Assembly: GCA_963846885.1 (NCBI GenBank)
Contig: CAWJXS010000024.1
Coordinates: forward strand, 1 to 64,000
Direction of reading: 5' to 3'
DNA: 64,000 nt
Origin: RPQJ01 sp963846885
GTDB taxonomy: Bacteria > Pseudomonadota > Gammaproteobacteria > Steroidobacterales > Steroidobacteraceae
Positions 21,541 to 29,616 of the stretch are shown piece after piece. A program made the position numbers and the translations under genes. Position 1 is the stretch's first letter. Each line of letters begins with the position of its first letter. The notes beneath the pieces are model-generated. The model saw only the letters and a program-made list of their open reading frames with translations. It had not been told where the DNA came from and did not search any database.

Positions 21541-22934
21541 CGCGCGCCCTTGCCCCAGAGCACGACTTCGACCGTCTGCACCAGGATCGCCAGGTCGAAC
21601 AGCAGGCTGCGATTCTTCACGTAGTACAGGTCGTACTGCAGCTTCTCGATCGTGTCCTTCTCGGACGATCCATACGGGTAGCAGAGCTGCGCCCAGCCGG
21701 TGATGCCGGGCTTCACCGTGTGGCGCTCGCGGTAGTACGGGATGCGCTGCTCCAGCTCGCCCACGAACTCGGGACGCTCGGGTCGCGGCCCCACGAAGCT
21801 CATCTCGCCGCGCAGCACGTTGAGCAGCTGCGGCAGCTCGTCGATGCGCGTCTTGCGCATGAATCCGCCGATGCGGGTGACGCGCGGGTCGTTCTCGACT
21901 GCGTACTGGGCGCCGAATTTTTCGGCGTCGAGGCGCATGCTGCGAAACTTGAGCACGTCGAACACGCGGCCGCGGTAGCCGACGCGGCGCTGGCGATAGA
22001 ACACCGGCGCGCTGAAGCCTTCTTCCAGCTTGATGCCAACGACCGCAAGCACCATGAACGGCACGGCGACGATCAGCAAACCGAGGCTCGCCACGACGTC
22101 GAAGGCGCGCTCGAGGAACTGCTGGGTGGGCGAGGCCCGGAAGCCCTCGCCGAAGATGATCCAGCTGGGGTTCAAGACGTCGAGCCGGACCTTGCCGGTT
22201 TCACGTTCCAGGAAGCTCGGCAACTCCAGCACTTCGATGCCGGCCAGGCGGCATTCGAGCAATTCGTGCATCGGGAACCCGCGGCGACGGTCGTCCATCG
22301 CCATGACGATTTCATCGATGCTGTTTTCAAGCGCCCATTGATACAGGTCGGGCGGGCGCGCGACCACTTTGTCTTCGGGAGCGATGACCTGGTCGCCATC
22401 GACCGGCATGTAACCCACGATCTTGAACCCGCGCGTGTCGGAGCGGCGGCGCAGTTCCACCAGGCTGCGACATCGGTTGCCTGCGCCGTAGACGGCGACT
22501 CGCCGCTTGAAAAGGTCTTCTTCGACGATGCGTTCGAACAACACTCGCACGAGGAAGCACAGTGCAATCCCCAGCACGGCCGTGCCGAGCAGAACGCTGC
22601 GGTCGACCCGGAGGATGGGGACGAAGTAGTAAATGAGGGCGGAAACCGCCGCAGCGTTGGCGATTGCAGCGCTTACGCGAACGAAGATGCCGGCCAGGCC
22701 GACTCGCTGCCGGGTCGAATAGAGGCCCACTGCGACGAGCGAGGCAAAAGCGATGGCGGCAAACAGCAGGGCTGTCGGCAGCAGGGTGCCCGTCTTCGTG
22801 ACCGCATCAAAATTGTGGCCCTGGTACATGATCGCGGCCGACAGGTAGGGCGCGAACAGCAACAGCGAGCCTTCGACCATCGCCAACAGGATGATCGGTA
22901 CCTTGAGGTACATATTGAAAAACCGAATCGACAA
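21537..22934 (-). CDS. Initiating sugar transferase of the XrtA locus (TIGR03013, WcaJ/EpsB-like)
   Basis: Polyprenyl-phosphate hexose-1-phosphate transferase, 465 residues. Four to five N-terminal helices (VPIILLAMVEGSLLLFAPYL, LLFAAIAFASLVAVGLY) precede a CoA-binding-like Rossmann region (VAVYGAGNRCRSLVELRRR) and the C-terminal bacterial sugar transferase domain with VFDVLKFRSMRLDAEKFG, RIDELPQLLNVLRGEMSFVG and GPRPERPEFV. It should load the first sugar phosphate on undecaprenyl phosphate. Translation starts at TTG (22932-22934) preceded by GGGAG. It is the first gene of the region A operon. Frame is intact. Confidence 0.94.
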   Translation of the reverse strand: MSIRFFNMYLKVPIILLAMVEGSLLLFAPYLSAAIMYQGHNFDAVTKTGTLLPTALLFAAIAFASLVAVGLYSTRQRVGLAGIFVRVSAAIANAAAVSALIYYFVPILRVDRSVLLGTAVLGIALCFLVRVLFERIVEEDLFKRRVAVYGAGNRCRSLVELRRRSDTRGFKIVGYMPVDGDQVIAPEDKVVARPPDLYQWALENSIDEIVMAMDDRRRGFPMHELLECRLAGIEVLELPSFLERETGKVRLDVLNPSWIIFGEGFRASPTQQFLERAFDVVASLGLLIVAVPFMVLAVVGIKLEEGFSAPVFYRQRRVGYRGRVFDVLKFRSMRLDAEKFGAQYAVENDPRVTRIGGFMRKTRIDELPQLLNVLRGEMSFVGPRPERPEFVGELEQRIPYYRERHTVKPGITGWAQLCYPYGSSEKDTIEKLQYDLYYVKNRSLLFDLAILVQTVEVVLWGKGAR

Positions 22935-23233
22935 AGACGCTCCCTAATCCAGCCGTTGGCCCCCCAAAGGCGCGGTCCATCCCGTGGAACCGCCGCAAGT
23001 CATCGCCCCAACAGTCGGATATTTTTACAGTTTTTGGTGCCTTCTAGCGAGCGGAGTGACGGGTTCAACGCTTCGAACCAACCCTTCACTGGAAGTCTAG
23101 ACAGGGCGATGGGGGCACCGATGTGACGACCTTCCCACTTATGTCAAAGCTCCGTCCTCCGGCCGCCTCGCGCGGGGTGCGCCGACAGAATTTGACTTAG
23201 GCCGCCGTGTCTCGGACAATGCGCGCCCCTCGT
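22935..23233. other. Intergenic leader of the exopolysaccharide operon
   Basis: About 300 bases between the divergently oriented tRNA-Ala and the first exopolysaccharide gene. The promoter of the long minus-strand operon should lie here. It has an AT-rich patch at about 23020-23040 but no convincing -24/-12 or -35/-10 pair. No small gene is visible. Confidence 0.5.
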
Positions 23234-23309
23234 GGGGCCATAGCTCAGCTGGGAGAGCGCCTGCATGGCATGCAGGAGGTCGACGGTTCGATCCCGTCTG
23301 GCTCCACCA
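23234..23309 (+). tRNA. tRNA-Ala (anticodon GGC)
   Basis: 76-base cloverleaf with acceptor GGGGCCA pairing TGGCTCC, D-arm AGCTCAGCTGGGAGAGC, anticodon arm CCTGC-ATGGCAT-GCAGG with GGC at the centre, T-arm GACGGTTCGATCCCGTC and an encoded CCA. It is 4 bases upstream of tRNA-Glu, probably co-transcribed. Confidence 0.97.
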
Positions 23310-23313
23310 CGAC

Positions 23314-23389
23314 GTCCCCATCGTCTAGAGGCCTAGGACACGTCCCTTTCACGGACGCGACCGGGGTTCGAATCCCCGTGGGGACGCCA
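23314..23389 (+). tRNA. tRNA-Glu (anticodon TTC)
   Basis: 76-base cloverleaf starting GTCCCCATCGTCTAGAGGCC, anticodon arm CGTCC-CTTTCAC-GGACG with TTC, T-arm CCGGGGTTCGAATCCCCG and encoded CCA. Placed next to gltX, whose product charges it. Confidence 0.97.
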
Positions 23390-23433
23390 TCTTTTTACTT
23401 CAGCGACCGCGCAAAATAGGGGACATTCACCTA

Positions 23434-24828
23434 TTAACGGCAGGCGGCGATCGCCCGATCCAGCCGCTGCAGCGTGGTCTCGCGACCCAGGATCTCGAGC
23501 GTGACGTCGATCGGCGGCGACACCGACCCGCCCGACACCGCCACACGAATCGGCTGCGCCACCTTGCCGAGCGCCACGGCGCTTTCAGCCGCCACGGCCT
23601 GGACGATCTCGTGCAACTGCGGCGCAAGCCACTGCGGCAACGCGGCCATGCGGTCACGCACCTGCTGCAGCAACGGAGCAGCCTCTGCCGTCAGGTTCTT
23701 CTTCGCAGCCTTCTCGTCGTAGCTCGTCACGTCGTTGAAGAAGAACACGCTGTTCTGCGCCATTTCCTTCAGCGTCTTGGCGCGCTCCTGCTGCGACTTC
23801 GCGACCGCGGCGACCTTGGCCAGGTCGTCGGTCACGATGCCGATCGCGGCCAGCTGCGGCTGCAGATACTGCGCGAGGCGCTCGGGCGTCGCCCGCATGA
23901 TGTGCTGCTGGTTGGTCCACAACATCTTGTCGATGTTGAGCGCCGACGCGCCCTTGTTCACGTCGTCGATGTCGAACAACCGCGTCATCTCGTCGAGCGT
24001 GAAAATCTCCTGGTCGCCGTGCGACCAGCCCAGCCGGCCCAGGTAATTGAGCAGGCCTTCGGGCAGGAAGCCGTCGTCGCGGTACTGCAGGCAGCTCACC
24101 GCGCCGTGACGCTTCGAGAGCTTGGCGCCGTCGGGCCCCAGGATCATCGGCACGTGCGCGTACACGGGCGGCTCGACGCCCAGCGCGCGCAGCATGTTGA
24201 TCTGCCGCGGCGTGTTGTTGATGTGATCGTCGCCGCGGATGACGTGCGTGACTTTCATGTCGTAGTCGTCGACGACGACGCAGAAGTTGTACGTGGGCGT
24301 GCCGTCCGAGCGCGCGATGATGAGGTCGTCGAGTTCGCCGCTGTCGAACGTGATCGGCCCGTGCACGACGTCGTTGACGACGACCGAGCCCTCATCCGGA
24401 TTGAGGAACCGCACCACCGGATTCACGCCGGGCACCGGCTCCTTGCGCTGACGGCAGCGGCCGTCGTACCGCGGCTTTTCCTTGCGGGCCGTCTGCCCGG
24501 CACGCATCTCGTCCAGTTCTTCCTTGGAGCAATAGCAGTGGTAGGCCTTGCCGGTCGCCAGGAACTGCTGGATGACCTCGCCGTACCGCTCCATGCGCTG
24601 CGTCTGGTAGAACGGGCCCTCGTCGTGATCCAGCCCGAGCCACTTCATGCCCTCGAGGATCGCGTTGACGGCCTCGGGCGTGGAGCGCTCGCGGTCGGTG
24701 TCTTCGACCCGCAGGATGAACGTGCCGCCGTGGCGCCGCGCGTACAGCCAGCAGAACAACGCCGTGCGCACGCCGCCGATATGCAGCATGCCGGTGGGGC
24801 TGGGAGCGAAGCGGGTGCGGACGGTCAT
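23434..24828 (-). CDS. gltX: Glutamyl-tRNA synthetase
   Basis: Class I synthetase of 464 residues that attaches glutamate to tRNA-Glu. The HIGH signature appears as TRFAPSPTGMLHIGGVRTAL and the KMSKS loop as DGAKLSKRHGAVSC. A CxCx-type zinc-binding cluster (AYHCYCSKEELDEMR and DGRCRQRKEP) is present. Length and domain order are normal and the frame is intact, in contrast to region A. It faces the tRNA genes convergently. Confidence 0.97.
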   Translation of the reverse strand: MTVRTRFAPSPTGMLHIGGVRTALFCWLYARRHGGTFILRVEDTDRERSTPEAVNAILEGMKWLGLDHDEGPFYQTQRMERYGEVIQQFLATGKAYHCYCSKEELDEMRAGQTARKEKPRYDGRCRQRKEPVPGVNPVVRFLNPDEGSVVVNDVVHGPITFDSGELDDLIIARSDGTPTYNFCVVVDDYDMKVTHVIRGDDHINNTPRQINMLRALGVEPPVYAHVPMILGPDGAKLSKRHGAVSCLQYRDDGFLPEGLLNYLGRLGWSHGDQEIFTLDEMTRLFDIDDVNKGASALNIDKMLWTNQQHIMRATPERLAQYLQPQLAAIGIVTDDLAKVAAVAKSQQERAKTLKEMAQNSVFFFNDVTSYDEKAAKKNLTAEAAPLLQQVRDRMAALPQWLAPQLHEIVQAVAAESAVALGKVAQPIRVAVSGGSVSPPIDVTLEILGRETTLQRLDRAIAACR

Positions 24829-24874
24829 GGATCACCGGGTTGAGAAAAGCGGCGGGTATTGTAACGGGGACTGC

Positions 24875-25271
24875 TCAGACTGGGATGAACCCTGGTACCC
24901 GCAGCGCTTTTGCATCGAATGTCGCCGTTGCGGAACAACCCAGCCGACGGTGCCGTGCGGCAATCAGGCAGTCGACGAAACCGGCTGGCGAATCCTGCCA
25001 GGTATAGAGCGCTTCCTCGATTGCGCTCTCGTCCTCGAACGTGAGTTCGACGGCGGCCAACAACGCCCTGAATGCCGCCACGATCTCGGGCTTCGACATT
25101 TCATAGCGGCTGCGGAGGACCCATTCGACCTCGACGATCACCGCAGATCGATACGAGTACTGCCTCGTGCCGAGCCACGCACTTCTCGATCAGCAGCCGG
25201 GCCTTGCGTGTCTGGGCGGCGTCGTCTGCAACGAGCAGCCGTACCAGTACGTTGGTATCGATGCCGAGCAT
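24875..25271 (-). CDS. vapC: PIN-domain toxin (VapC family), one frameshift
   Basis: Probable Mg2+-dependent endoribonuclease toxin. The start reads MLGIDTNVLVRLLVADDAAQ, with the first acidic residue Asp5 of the PIN domain, and the second half reads VIVEVEWVLRSRYEMSK with Glu, then AGFVDCLIAARHRRLGCSAT with Asp, and TFDAKALRVPGF with Asp. An extra T near 25146 separates the halves; removing it gives SIAVIVEVEW and a protein of about 131 residues, normal for VapC. If real the toxin is dead; given the error pattern it may be intact. It begins 9 bases after vapB. Confidence 0.85.
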
Positions 25272-25280
25272 CACCGATCG

Positions 25281-25490
25281 TCAGCGGTTCAACTGCGCGA
25301 CCGGCAGGTGCCGACCCGACTTCGGCTTGAGCGCCAGGTCCCGCACACTGCGATTCTTGACGCGCACGAGGATCGTGCCGTCGGGCAACACGGTGTAGTG
25401 AATGCTATCGCCAGGACGCAGGCCAGCCTCGTCGCGCACTCCCTTCGGGATGGTCGTCTGGCCCTTGCTGGTCACGGTGGATATGGACAT
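25281..25490 (-). CDS. vapB: AbrB/SpoVT-type antitoxin (VapB family)
   Basis: 69-residue DNA-binding antitoxin: MSISTVTSKGQTTIPKGVRD is a typical swapped-hairpin AbrB N-terminus, and the C-terminal tail (VRDLALKPKSGRHLPVAQLN) would bind VapC. ATG 25490 is preferred to an upstream GTG at 25547 because it starts the conserved domain exactly. A palindrome 18 bases upstream is a likely autoregulatory operator. Confidence 0.9.
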   Translation of the reverse strand: MSISTVTSKGQTTIPKGVRDEAGLRPGDSIHYTVLPDGTILVRVKNRSVRDLALKPKSGRHLPVAQLNR

Positions 25491-25507
25491 GGCGCTGCGC
25501 CTTACTT

Positions 25508-25532
25508 CCTTACATTTATAACTATTGTAAGG
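25508..25532. promoter_or_regulatory. Probable VapBC operator/promoter
   Basis: Perfect inverted repeat CCTTACA-N11-TGTAAGG in an AT-rich pocket directly upstream of vapB. The centre on the minus strand reads ATAGTTATAAA, resembling a -10 element, so repressor binding would cover the promoter. Operator role is inferred from position and symmetry. Confidence 0.65.
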
Positions 25533-25685
25533 ATCACGAACGGACAAAGGAAGGATGCCGAGGTTGGCATCGGTTGGACGTATCTGCAGGGGGCGTTTCT
25601 CGCAGGAAGAGCGAGAATCTGGAGCCTTCTAGCCAAGGCGCAATCGGTTCCGGCCCATGAGTGACCGGAACGGACCGCAGGAAAA

Positions 25686-25760
25686 TGGTGGGCGGTAATG
25701 GGATTGAACCATTGACCCCTGCCGTGTGAAAGCAGTGCTCTACCGCTGAGCTAACCGCCC
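25686..25760 (-). tRNA. tRNA-Val (anticodon CAC)
   Basis: 75-base cloverleaf on the minus strand: acceptor GGGCGGT pairing ACCGCCC, D-arm GCTCAGCGGTAGAGC, anticodon arm CTGCT-TTCACAC-GGCAG with CAC at positions 34-36, T-arm GTCAATGGTTCAATCCCATT and encoded CCA. The upstream YdcF-like reading frame ends inside its first 10 bases. Confidence 0.93.
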
Positions 25761-26603
25761 GATAGAAGGCCGCGTAGTTTAGGGGGACGCGTCCGGAGGG
25801 TCAAATGCAGGTGCGGTGCCGGAAAGAATTCCCGGGTGCGACCTGTGAGCCGGTAGTACGCGAGGCCCAGCCATTCGTGGGCGGCCTCGTCCAGCAGGAC
25901 GAGGTTATCGGCGACCTGGAACGAACCCGAGTCCCACGAACCCAGGGTGACGCGGAAATCCGCCGGCTGCGCCACGATGTCGCCCCACCCTGCCGCCCGG
26001 AAGCAGGCGATGGTGCGCGGCATGTGGATGGCCGACGTGACGACCACCCAAGTCTCCCCAGCCTGTGGCTGCACCAGGCGCTTTACGTTGGCAGGGGTGG
26101 CGCAGGTGTCGCGGGAACCCTCGTCGAAGGTGAGGCGCTGCATGGGCAGCCCCGAGTCCGCGAAGAACGCCCGCGCGACTGCGGGCTGTGTCTCGAGCGG
26201 CCCCTTACCGGGCTCGGCCAACGGGCCGCCGCTGAACACGATACGAGCCTCGGGGTGCTCGCGAGCGATGCGCTGGGTGGTGAAGTGGCGGCCACCACTG
26301 CGGCCCACCTGGGGCTCGCCGTGGGCCTGCGACGCGGCGGGCCGTTCAGAGCCCGCCAGCAGGATGATCCCGGTGACGCGTGTCGGGAGATCAGGCTGGG
26401 GAAAACGCGATTCGAGTGCGGCCGTGAGGTAGTGCGAGGTGGGCAGGACGCCCAGGAAGAACAAGCCGAGCCGCGCCGATCAGCGTGATGACGCGGCCCG
26501 CGCGAGCGCGGCCCAAGGCCCACAGCAGCGGCCCCACGATGAGTGCGAGCAGCAAGAGTTGCGATGGGCTCGCGAGCGACCAGAGGGTCCAGCGGAAAGT
26601 CAT
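25751..26603 (-). CDS. YdcF/DUF218-family envelope protein, probably frameshifted
   Basis: Protein of the YdcF/SanA/ElyC superfamily. ATG 26603 begins MTFRWTLWSLASPSQLLLLA, one or two helices anchoring it in the membrane. The DUF218 core shows GIILLAGSERP, GRHFTTQRIAREHPEARIVF, SGGPL and WVVVTSAIHMPRTIACFRAA. A shift near 26455 joins the anchor to FFLGVLPTSHYLTAALESRF. The expected acidic-Asn motif appears only as SRDTCATPANVKRLV, so a local indel may exist there. The current stop lies within tRNA-Val; in the neighbouring frame the protein would end AFDPPDASP before the tRNA. Function is probably in cell-envelope glycan metabolism. Confidence 0.75.
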
Positions 26604-26624
26604 TGCTCAGCTATACCTGGGAAT

Positions 26625-26686
26625 CCCTCACCCGGCCTGCGGCCGACCTCTCCCGCAAGCGGGAGAGGTGCAAGCGGGAGAGGTGA
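26625..26686. repeat. REP-like palindrome between ydcF-like and phosphomannomutase genes
   Basis: CCCTCACCCGGCCTGCGGCC then CTCTCCCGCAAGCGGGAGAG plus a repeated right arm CAAGCGGGAGAGGTGAC. Fills the short intergenic space just before the end of the mutase gene. Confidence 0.85.
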
Positions 26687-26690
26687 CAGA

Positions 26691-28055
26691 TCAACCAGGC
26701 TCGCCGCCCACCAGCGCCAGCAGTTCGGCCGTCTTGTCGCGCATCAGGGCCTCGTTGCCCCGGCTCTCGACGTTGAGCCGGATCAGCGGCTCGGTGTTGG
26801 ACGAGCGCAGGTTGAACCGCCACTGGTCGAACTCGAGGCTGACGCCGTCCGTGTGGTCGATGTTCTTCGCCATCGAGCCGTATTTTTCGAGCACGTCGGC
26901 AATGGTCTTCTTCGCGTCCGGCACGCGACGGTTGATTTCGCCGCTGGCCGGGAACATGCGGATGCGCTCGCCCACCAGTTCCGAAAGCGTCTTGCCGCTG
27001 ATGGACATCAACTGCGTCACGAGCAGCCACGGGATCATGCCGCTGTCGCAATACGCGAAATCGCGGAAATAGTGGTGCGCGCTCATCTCGCCGCCGTAGA
27101 CACCGTCGACGTCGCGCATCGTCTGCTTGATGAAGGCATGACCCGACTTGGACTGCACGGCCTCACCGCCCATGCGCTGCACGATGTCCAGCGTGTTCCA
27201 GGTCAGGCGCGGGTCGTGGACGATCTTCGAGCCCGGATAGCGCTGCAGGAACGCAGCGGCCAGCAGGCCGACGATGTAGTAGCCCTCGATGAAGCCGCCT
27301 TTTTCGTCGAACAGGAAGCAGCGGTCGAAATCGCCGTCCCACGAAATCGCGCAGTCGGCGCCGTGCTTGCGCAATGCTTCGACGGGCGCGGCGTGGTTCT
27401 CGATCAGCATCGGGTTGGGCACGCCGTTCGGGAACAGGCCGTTCGGCTCGTGGTGCACCTTGATGAACTTGAACGGCAGGTACGGCTCGAGCTTGTCGAT
27501 GATCAGGCCGGCGCCGCCGTTGCCGGCGTGCACGACGACCTTGAGCGGCTTGAGCTTCGAGCGATCGACGTACGACAGCAGGTGCTCGATGTACTCGGGC
27601 ATGATGTCGACGGCGAAGCGTTCGCCGACGCGCGTGGGCTTGGTGAACACGCCCTGCTCCGCGAGGCGGCGGATGTCCTGCAGGCCGTTGTCGCCGCTGA
27701 TCGGGCGCGAGCCCTCACGCACGAACTTCATGCCGTTGTAGTCGGGCGGATTGTGACTGGCGGTGACCATGATGCCGCCGTCCATCTCGCGCGCGAACGT
27801 CGCGAAGTAGACGACTTCAGTGCCGCAGAGGCCGATGTCGTAGACGTCGACGCCGGAATCGAGCAGGCCCTGCTCCAGCGCCTTGCACAGCAACTCGCTC
27901 GAGAGGCGGATGTCGCGACCCACCACCACGCGCTTCGGCTTCACGAATTCTGCGTACGCCCGGCCGATGCGATAGGCGACGTCTTCGTTCAGCTCCTCGG
28001 GGATGCGGCCGCGGAGGTCGTAGGCTTTGAAGCCCTGAATTGAAATCGGTGTCAT
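26691..28055 (-). CDS. manB: Phosphomannomutase/phosphoglucomutase (ManB/CpsG)
   Basis: Interconverts mannose-6-phosphate and mannose-1-phosphate for GDP-mannose synthesis. 454 residues with the phosphoserine loop GIMVTASHNPPDYNGMKFV, the metal loop ISWDGDFDRCFLFDEKGGF, the sugar-binding loop YGGEMSAHHYFRDFAYCDSG and the phosphate-binding RSSNTEPLIRLNVES. GEMSAHHYF is the mannose-type signature. Intact; immediately downstream in the same direction from the ManC gene across a REP-like spacer. Confidence 0.95.
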   Translation of the reverse strand: MTPISIQGFKAYDLRGRIPEELNEDVAYRIGRAYAEFVKPKRVVVGRDIRLSSELLCKALEQGLLDSGVDVYDIGLCGTEVVYFATFAREMDGGIMVTASHNPPDYNGMKFVREGSRPISGDNGLQDIRRLAEQGVFTKPTRVGERFAVDIMPEYIEHLLSYVDRSKLKPLKVVVHAGNGGAGLIIDKLEPYLPFKFIKVHHEPNGLFPNGVPNPMLIENHAAPVEALRKHGADCAISWDGDFDRCFLFDEKGGFIEGYYIVGLLAAAFLQRYPGSKIVHDPRLTWNTLDIVQRMGGEAVQSKSGHAFIKQTMRDVDGVYGGEMSAHHYFRDFAYCDSGMIPWLLVTQLMSISGKTLSELVGERIRMFPASGEINRRVPDAKKTIADVLEKYGSMAKNIDHTDGVSLEFDQWRFNLRSSNTEPLIRLNVESRGNEALMRDKTAELLALVGGEPG

Positions 28056-28076
28056 GCGTGTCCGCCTGTCATAAGA

Positions 28077-28154
28077 CCCTCACCCCAACCCTCTCCCGCT
28101 GCGCGGGCGAGGGAGCCAGAACCCTCACCCCTCTCCCGCTGCGGGCGGGGAGCG
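28077..28154. repeat. Two REP-like palindromes between manC and manB
   Basis: CCCTCACCCCAACCCTCTCC with arms CCCGCTGCGCGGGCGAGGG, then a second copy CCCTCACCCCTCTCCCGCTG with CGGGCGGGG. The stems are less perfect than elsewhere. The element ends one base before the manC stop codon. Confidence 0.8.
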
Positions 28155-28155
28155 G

Positions 28156-29604
28156 CTACTTGTTCGTGCCTTCGCGCCCGTAGATGTCCTCGAAGCGAAC
28201 GATGTCGTCCTCGCCGAGGTAGCTGCCCGACTGCACTTCGATGATGTGCAGCATGACTTTACCCGGGTTCGCGATGCGGTGCTTCGTGCCCAAAGGGATG
28301 TAGGTGGATTCGTTCTCGCCGAGCAGGAATGTTTCCTCGCCCCGCGTAATCTGCGCCGTGCCCGAGACGACGATCCAATGCTCCGCCCGGTGGTGATGCA
28401 GCTGCAGCGACATCGTGGCACCCGGCTTCACGACCAGGCGTTTCACCTGGAAGCGGTCGCCATTGTCGATGCTGTCGTAGCTGCCCCACGGCCGGAACAC
28501 TTCGCGGTGCAGCGCGGTTTCGTAGCGGCCCTGCTCCTTGAGCTGGGCGACCAGCGCCTTCACGTCCTGCACGCGGTCGCGCGGCGCGACCAGCACCGCA
28601 TCCTTGGTCTCGACCACCACGTGATCCTTGAGGCCCACCGCGCCGATCAGCCGGCTGGTGGAGTGCAGGTAGCAGCCGCTGGAGTCCTCGACCAGCACGT
28701 CGCCAGTCGCGACGTTGCCGTGTTCATCGACCGGTAGCGCATCCTGCAGGGCGGACCACGAGCCGACGTCGCTCCAGCCCGCATCGAGGGGAACAACGAC
28801 CGCAGCTTCGGTCTTCTCCATCACCGCGTAGTCGATGGAATCGCTGGGGCAGGCGCTGAACTCGGCCTTGGCCAGGCGCGTGAAATCGAGGTCGCGGCTC
28901 GACGCCGCCACGGCGTCCTCGCACGCGGAAAGCATTGCCGGCGCATGGCGCTTGAGCTCGGCCAGGTACGTGCGCGCCCGGAACATGAACATGCCGCTGT
29001 TCCAGTAGTACTCGCCCGATTCCACGTATTTCTTTGCCGTCGCAGCGTCCGGCTTCTCGACGAACTGCTGCACGGCGTAGGCGGGACCTTCGCCCTGGGC
29101 GCGGCGGATATAGCCGTAGCCGGTCTCGGGCCGGTCTGGCACGACACCGAACGTCACCAGCTTGCCGGCGGCAGCGGCCTCGTGGCCGGCTTCGACGGCC
29201 GCCTGGAATGCGGGCACGTCGCGGATGACATGATCAGCCGGCAGCACCAGCAGGATGGGGTCTGCGGCTTTGCCGCCCTCGCCTTCTGCCTTGCGTGCCC
29301 GATCGAGCGCAACGAGAGCAGCCACTGCGACGGCGGGCGCCGTATTGCGACCCACGGGCTCGAGGATGATGGCCTGCGGCGTCGACCCCTGCTCGCGCAT
29401 CTGCTCGGCCACCATGAAGCGGTGGCTTTCGTTGCAAACGACGATGGCGGGCGAGAGCTCGGGCAGGCCCACGACGCGCTCTGCGGTCTCCTGCAGCATC
29501 GTGCGACTGCCCACGAGCGGCAGCAGCTGCTTGGGATACAGCTCGCGCGAGAGCGGCCAGAGCCGCGTGCCGGAGCCACCGGAGAGGATCAGGGGAATGA
29601 GCAT
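28156..29604 (-). CDS. manC: Mannose-1-phosphate guanylyltransferase/mannose-6-phosphate isomerase (ManC/CpsB)
   Basis: Bifunctional type II PMI-GMP, 482 residues. The nucleotidyltransferase domain has LILSGGSGTRLWPLSRELYP and FVEKPDAATAKKYVESGEYY; the C-terminal cupin isomerase domain has FRPWGSYDSIDNGDRFQVKR, MSLQLHHHRAEHWIVVSGTA and ENESTYIPLGTKHRIANPGK. It converts fructose-6-phosphate via mannose-6-phosphate, and mannose-1-phosphate plus GTP to GDP-mannose. Intact frame; a likely operon partner of manB and ugd. Confidence 0.96.
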   Translation of the reverse strand: MLIPLILSGGSGTRLWPLSRELYPKQLLPLVGSRTMLQETAERVVGLPELSPAIVVCNESHRFMVAEQMREQGSTPQAIILEPVGRNTAPAVAVAALVALDRARKAEGEGGKAADPILLVLPADHVIRDVPAFQAAVEAGHEAAAAGKLVTFGVVPDRPETGYGYIRRAQGEGPAYAVQQFVEKPDAATAKKYVESGEYYWNSGMFMFRARTYLAELKRHAPAMLSACEDAVAASSRDLDFTRLAKAEFSACPSDSIDYAVMEKTEAAVVVPLDAGWSDVGSWSALQDALPVDEHGNVATGDVLVEDSSGCYLHSTSRLIGAVGLKDHVVVETKDAVLVAPRDRVQDVKALVAQLKEQGRYETALHREVFRPWGSYDSIDNGDRFQVKRLVVKPGATMSLQLHHHRAEHWIVVSGTAQITRGEETFLLGENESTYIPLGTKHRIANPGKVMLHIIEVQSGSYLGEDDIVRFEDIYGREGTNK

Positions 29605-29616
29605 GGGAGCGAGTTC

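Noticed and set aside
23020..23045. Possible sigma-54 promoter (GGCACCAAAAACTG on the minus strand) upstream of the XrtA operon
   Set aside because: The GG-to-GC spacing fails: TG instead of GC occupies the -12 position, so it does not meet the consensus.
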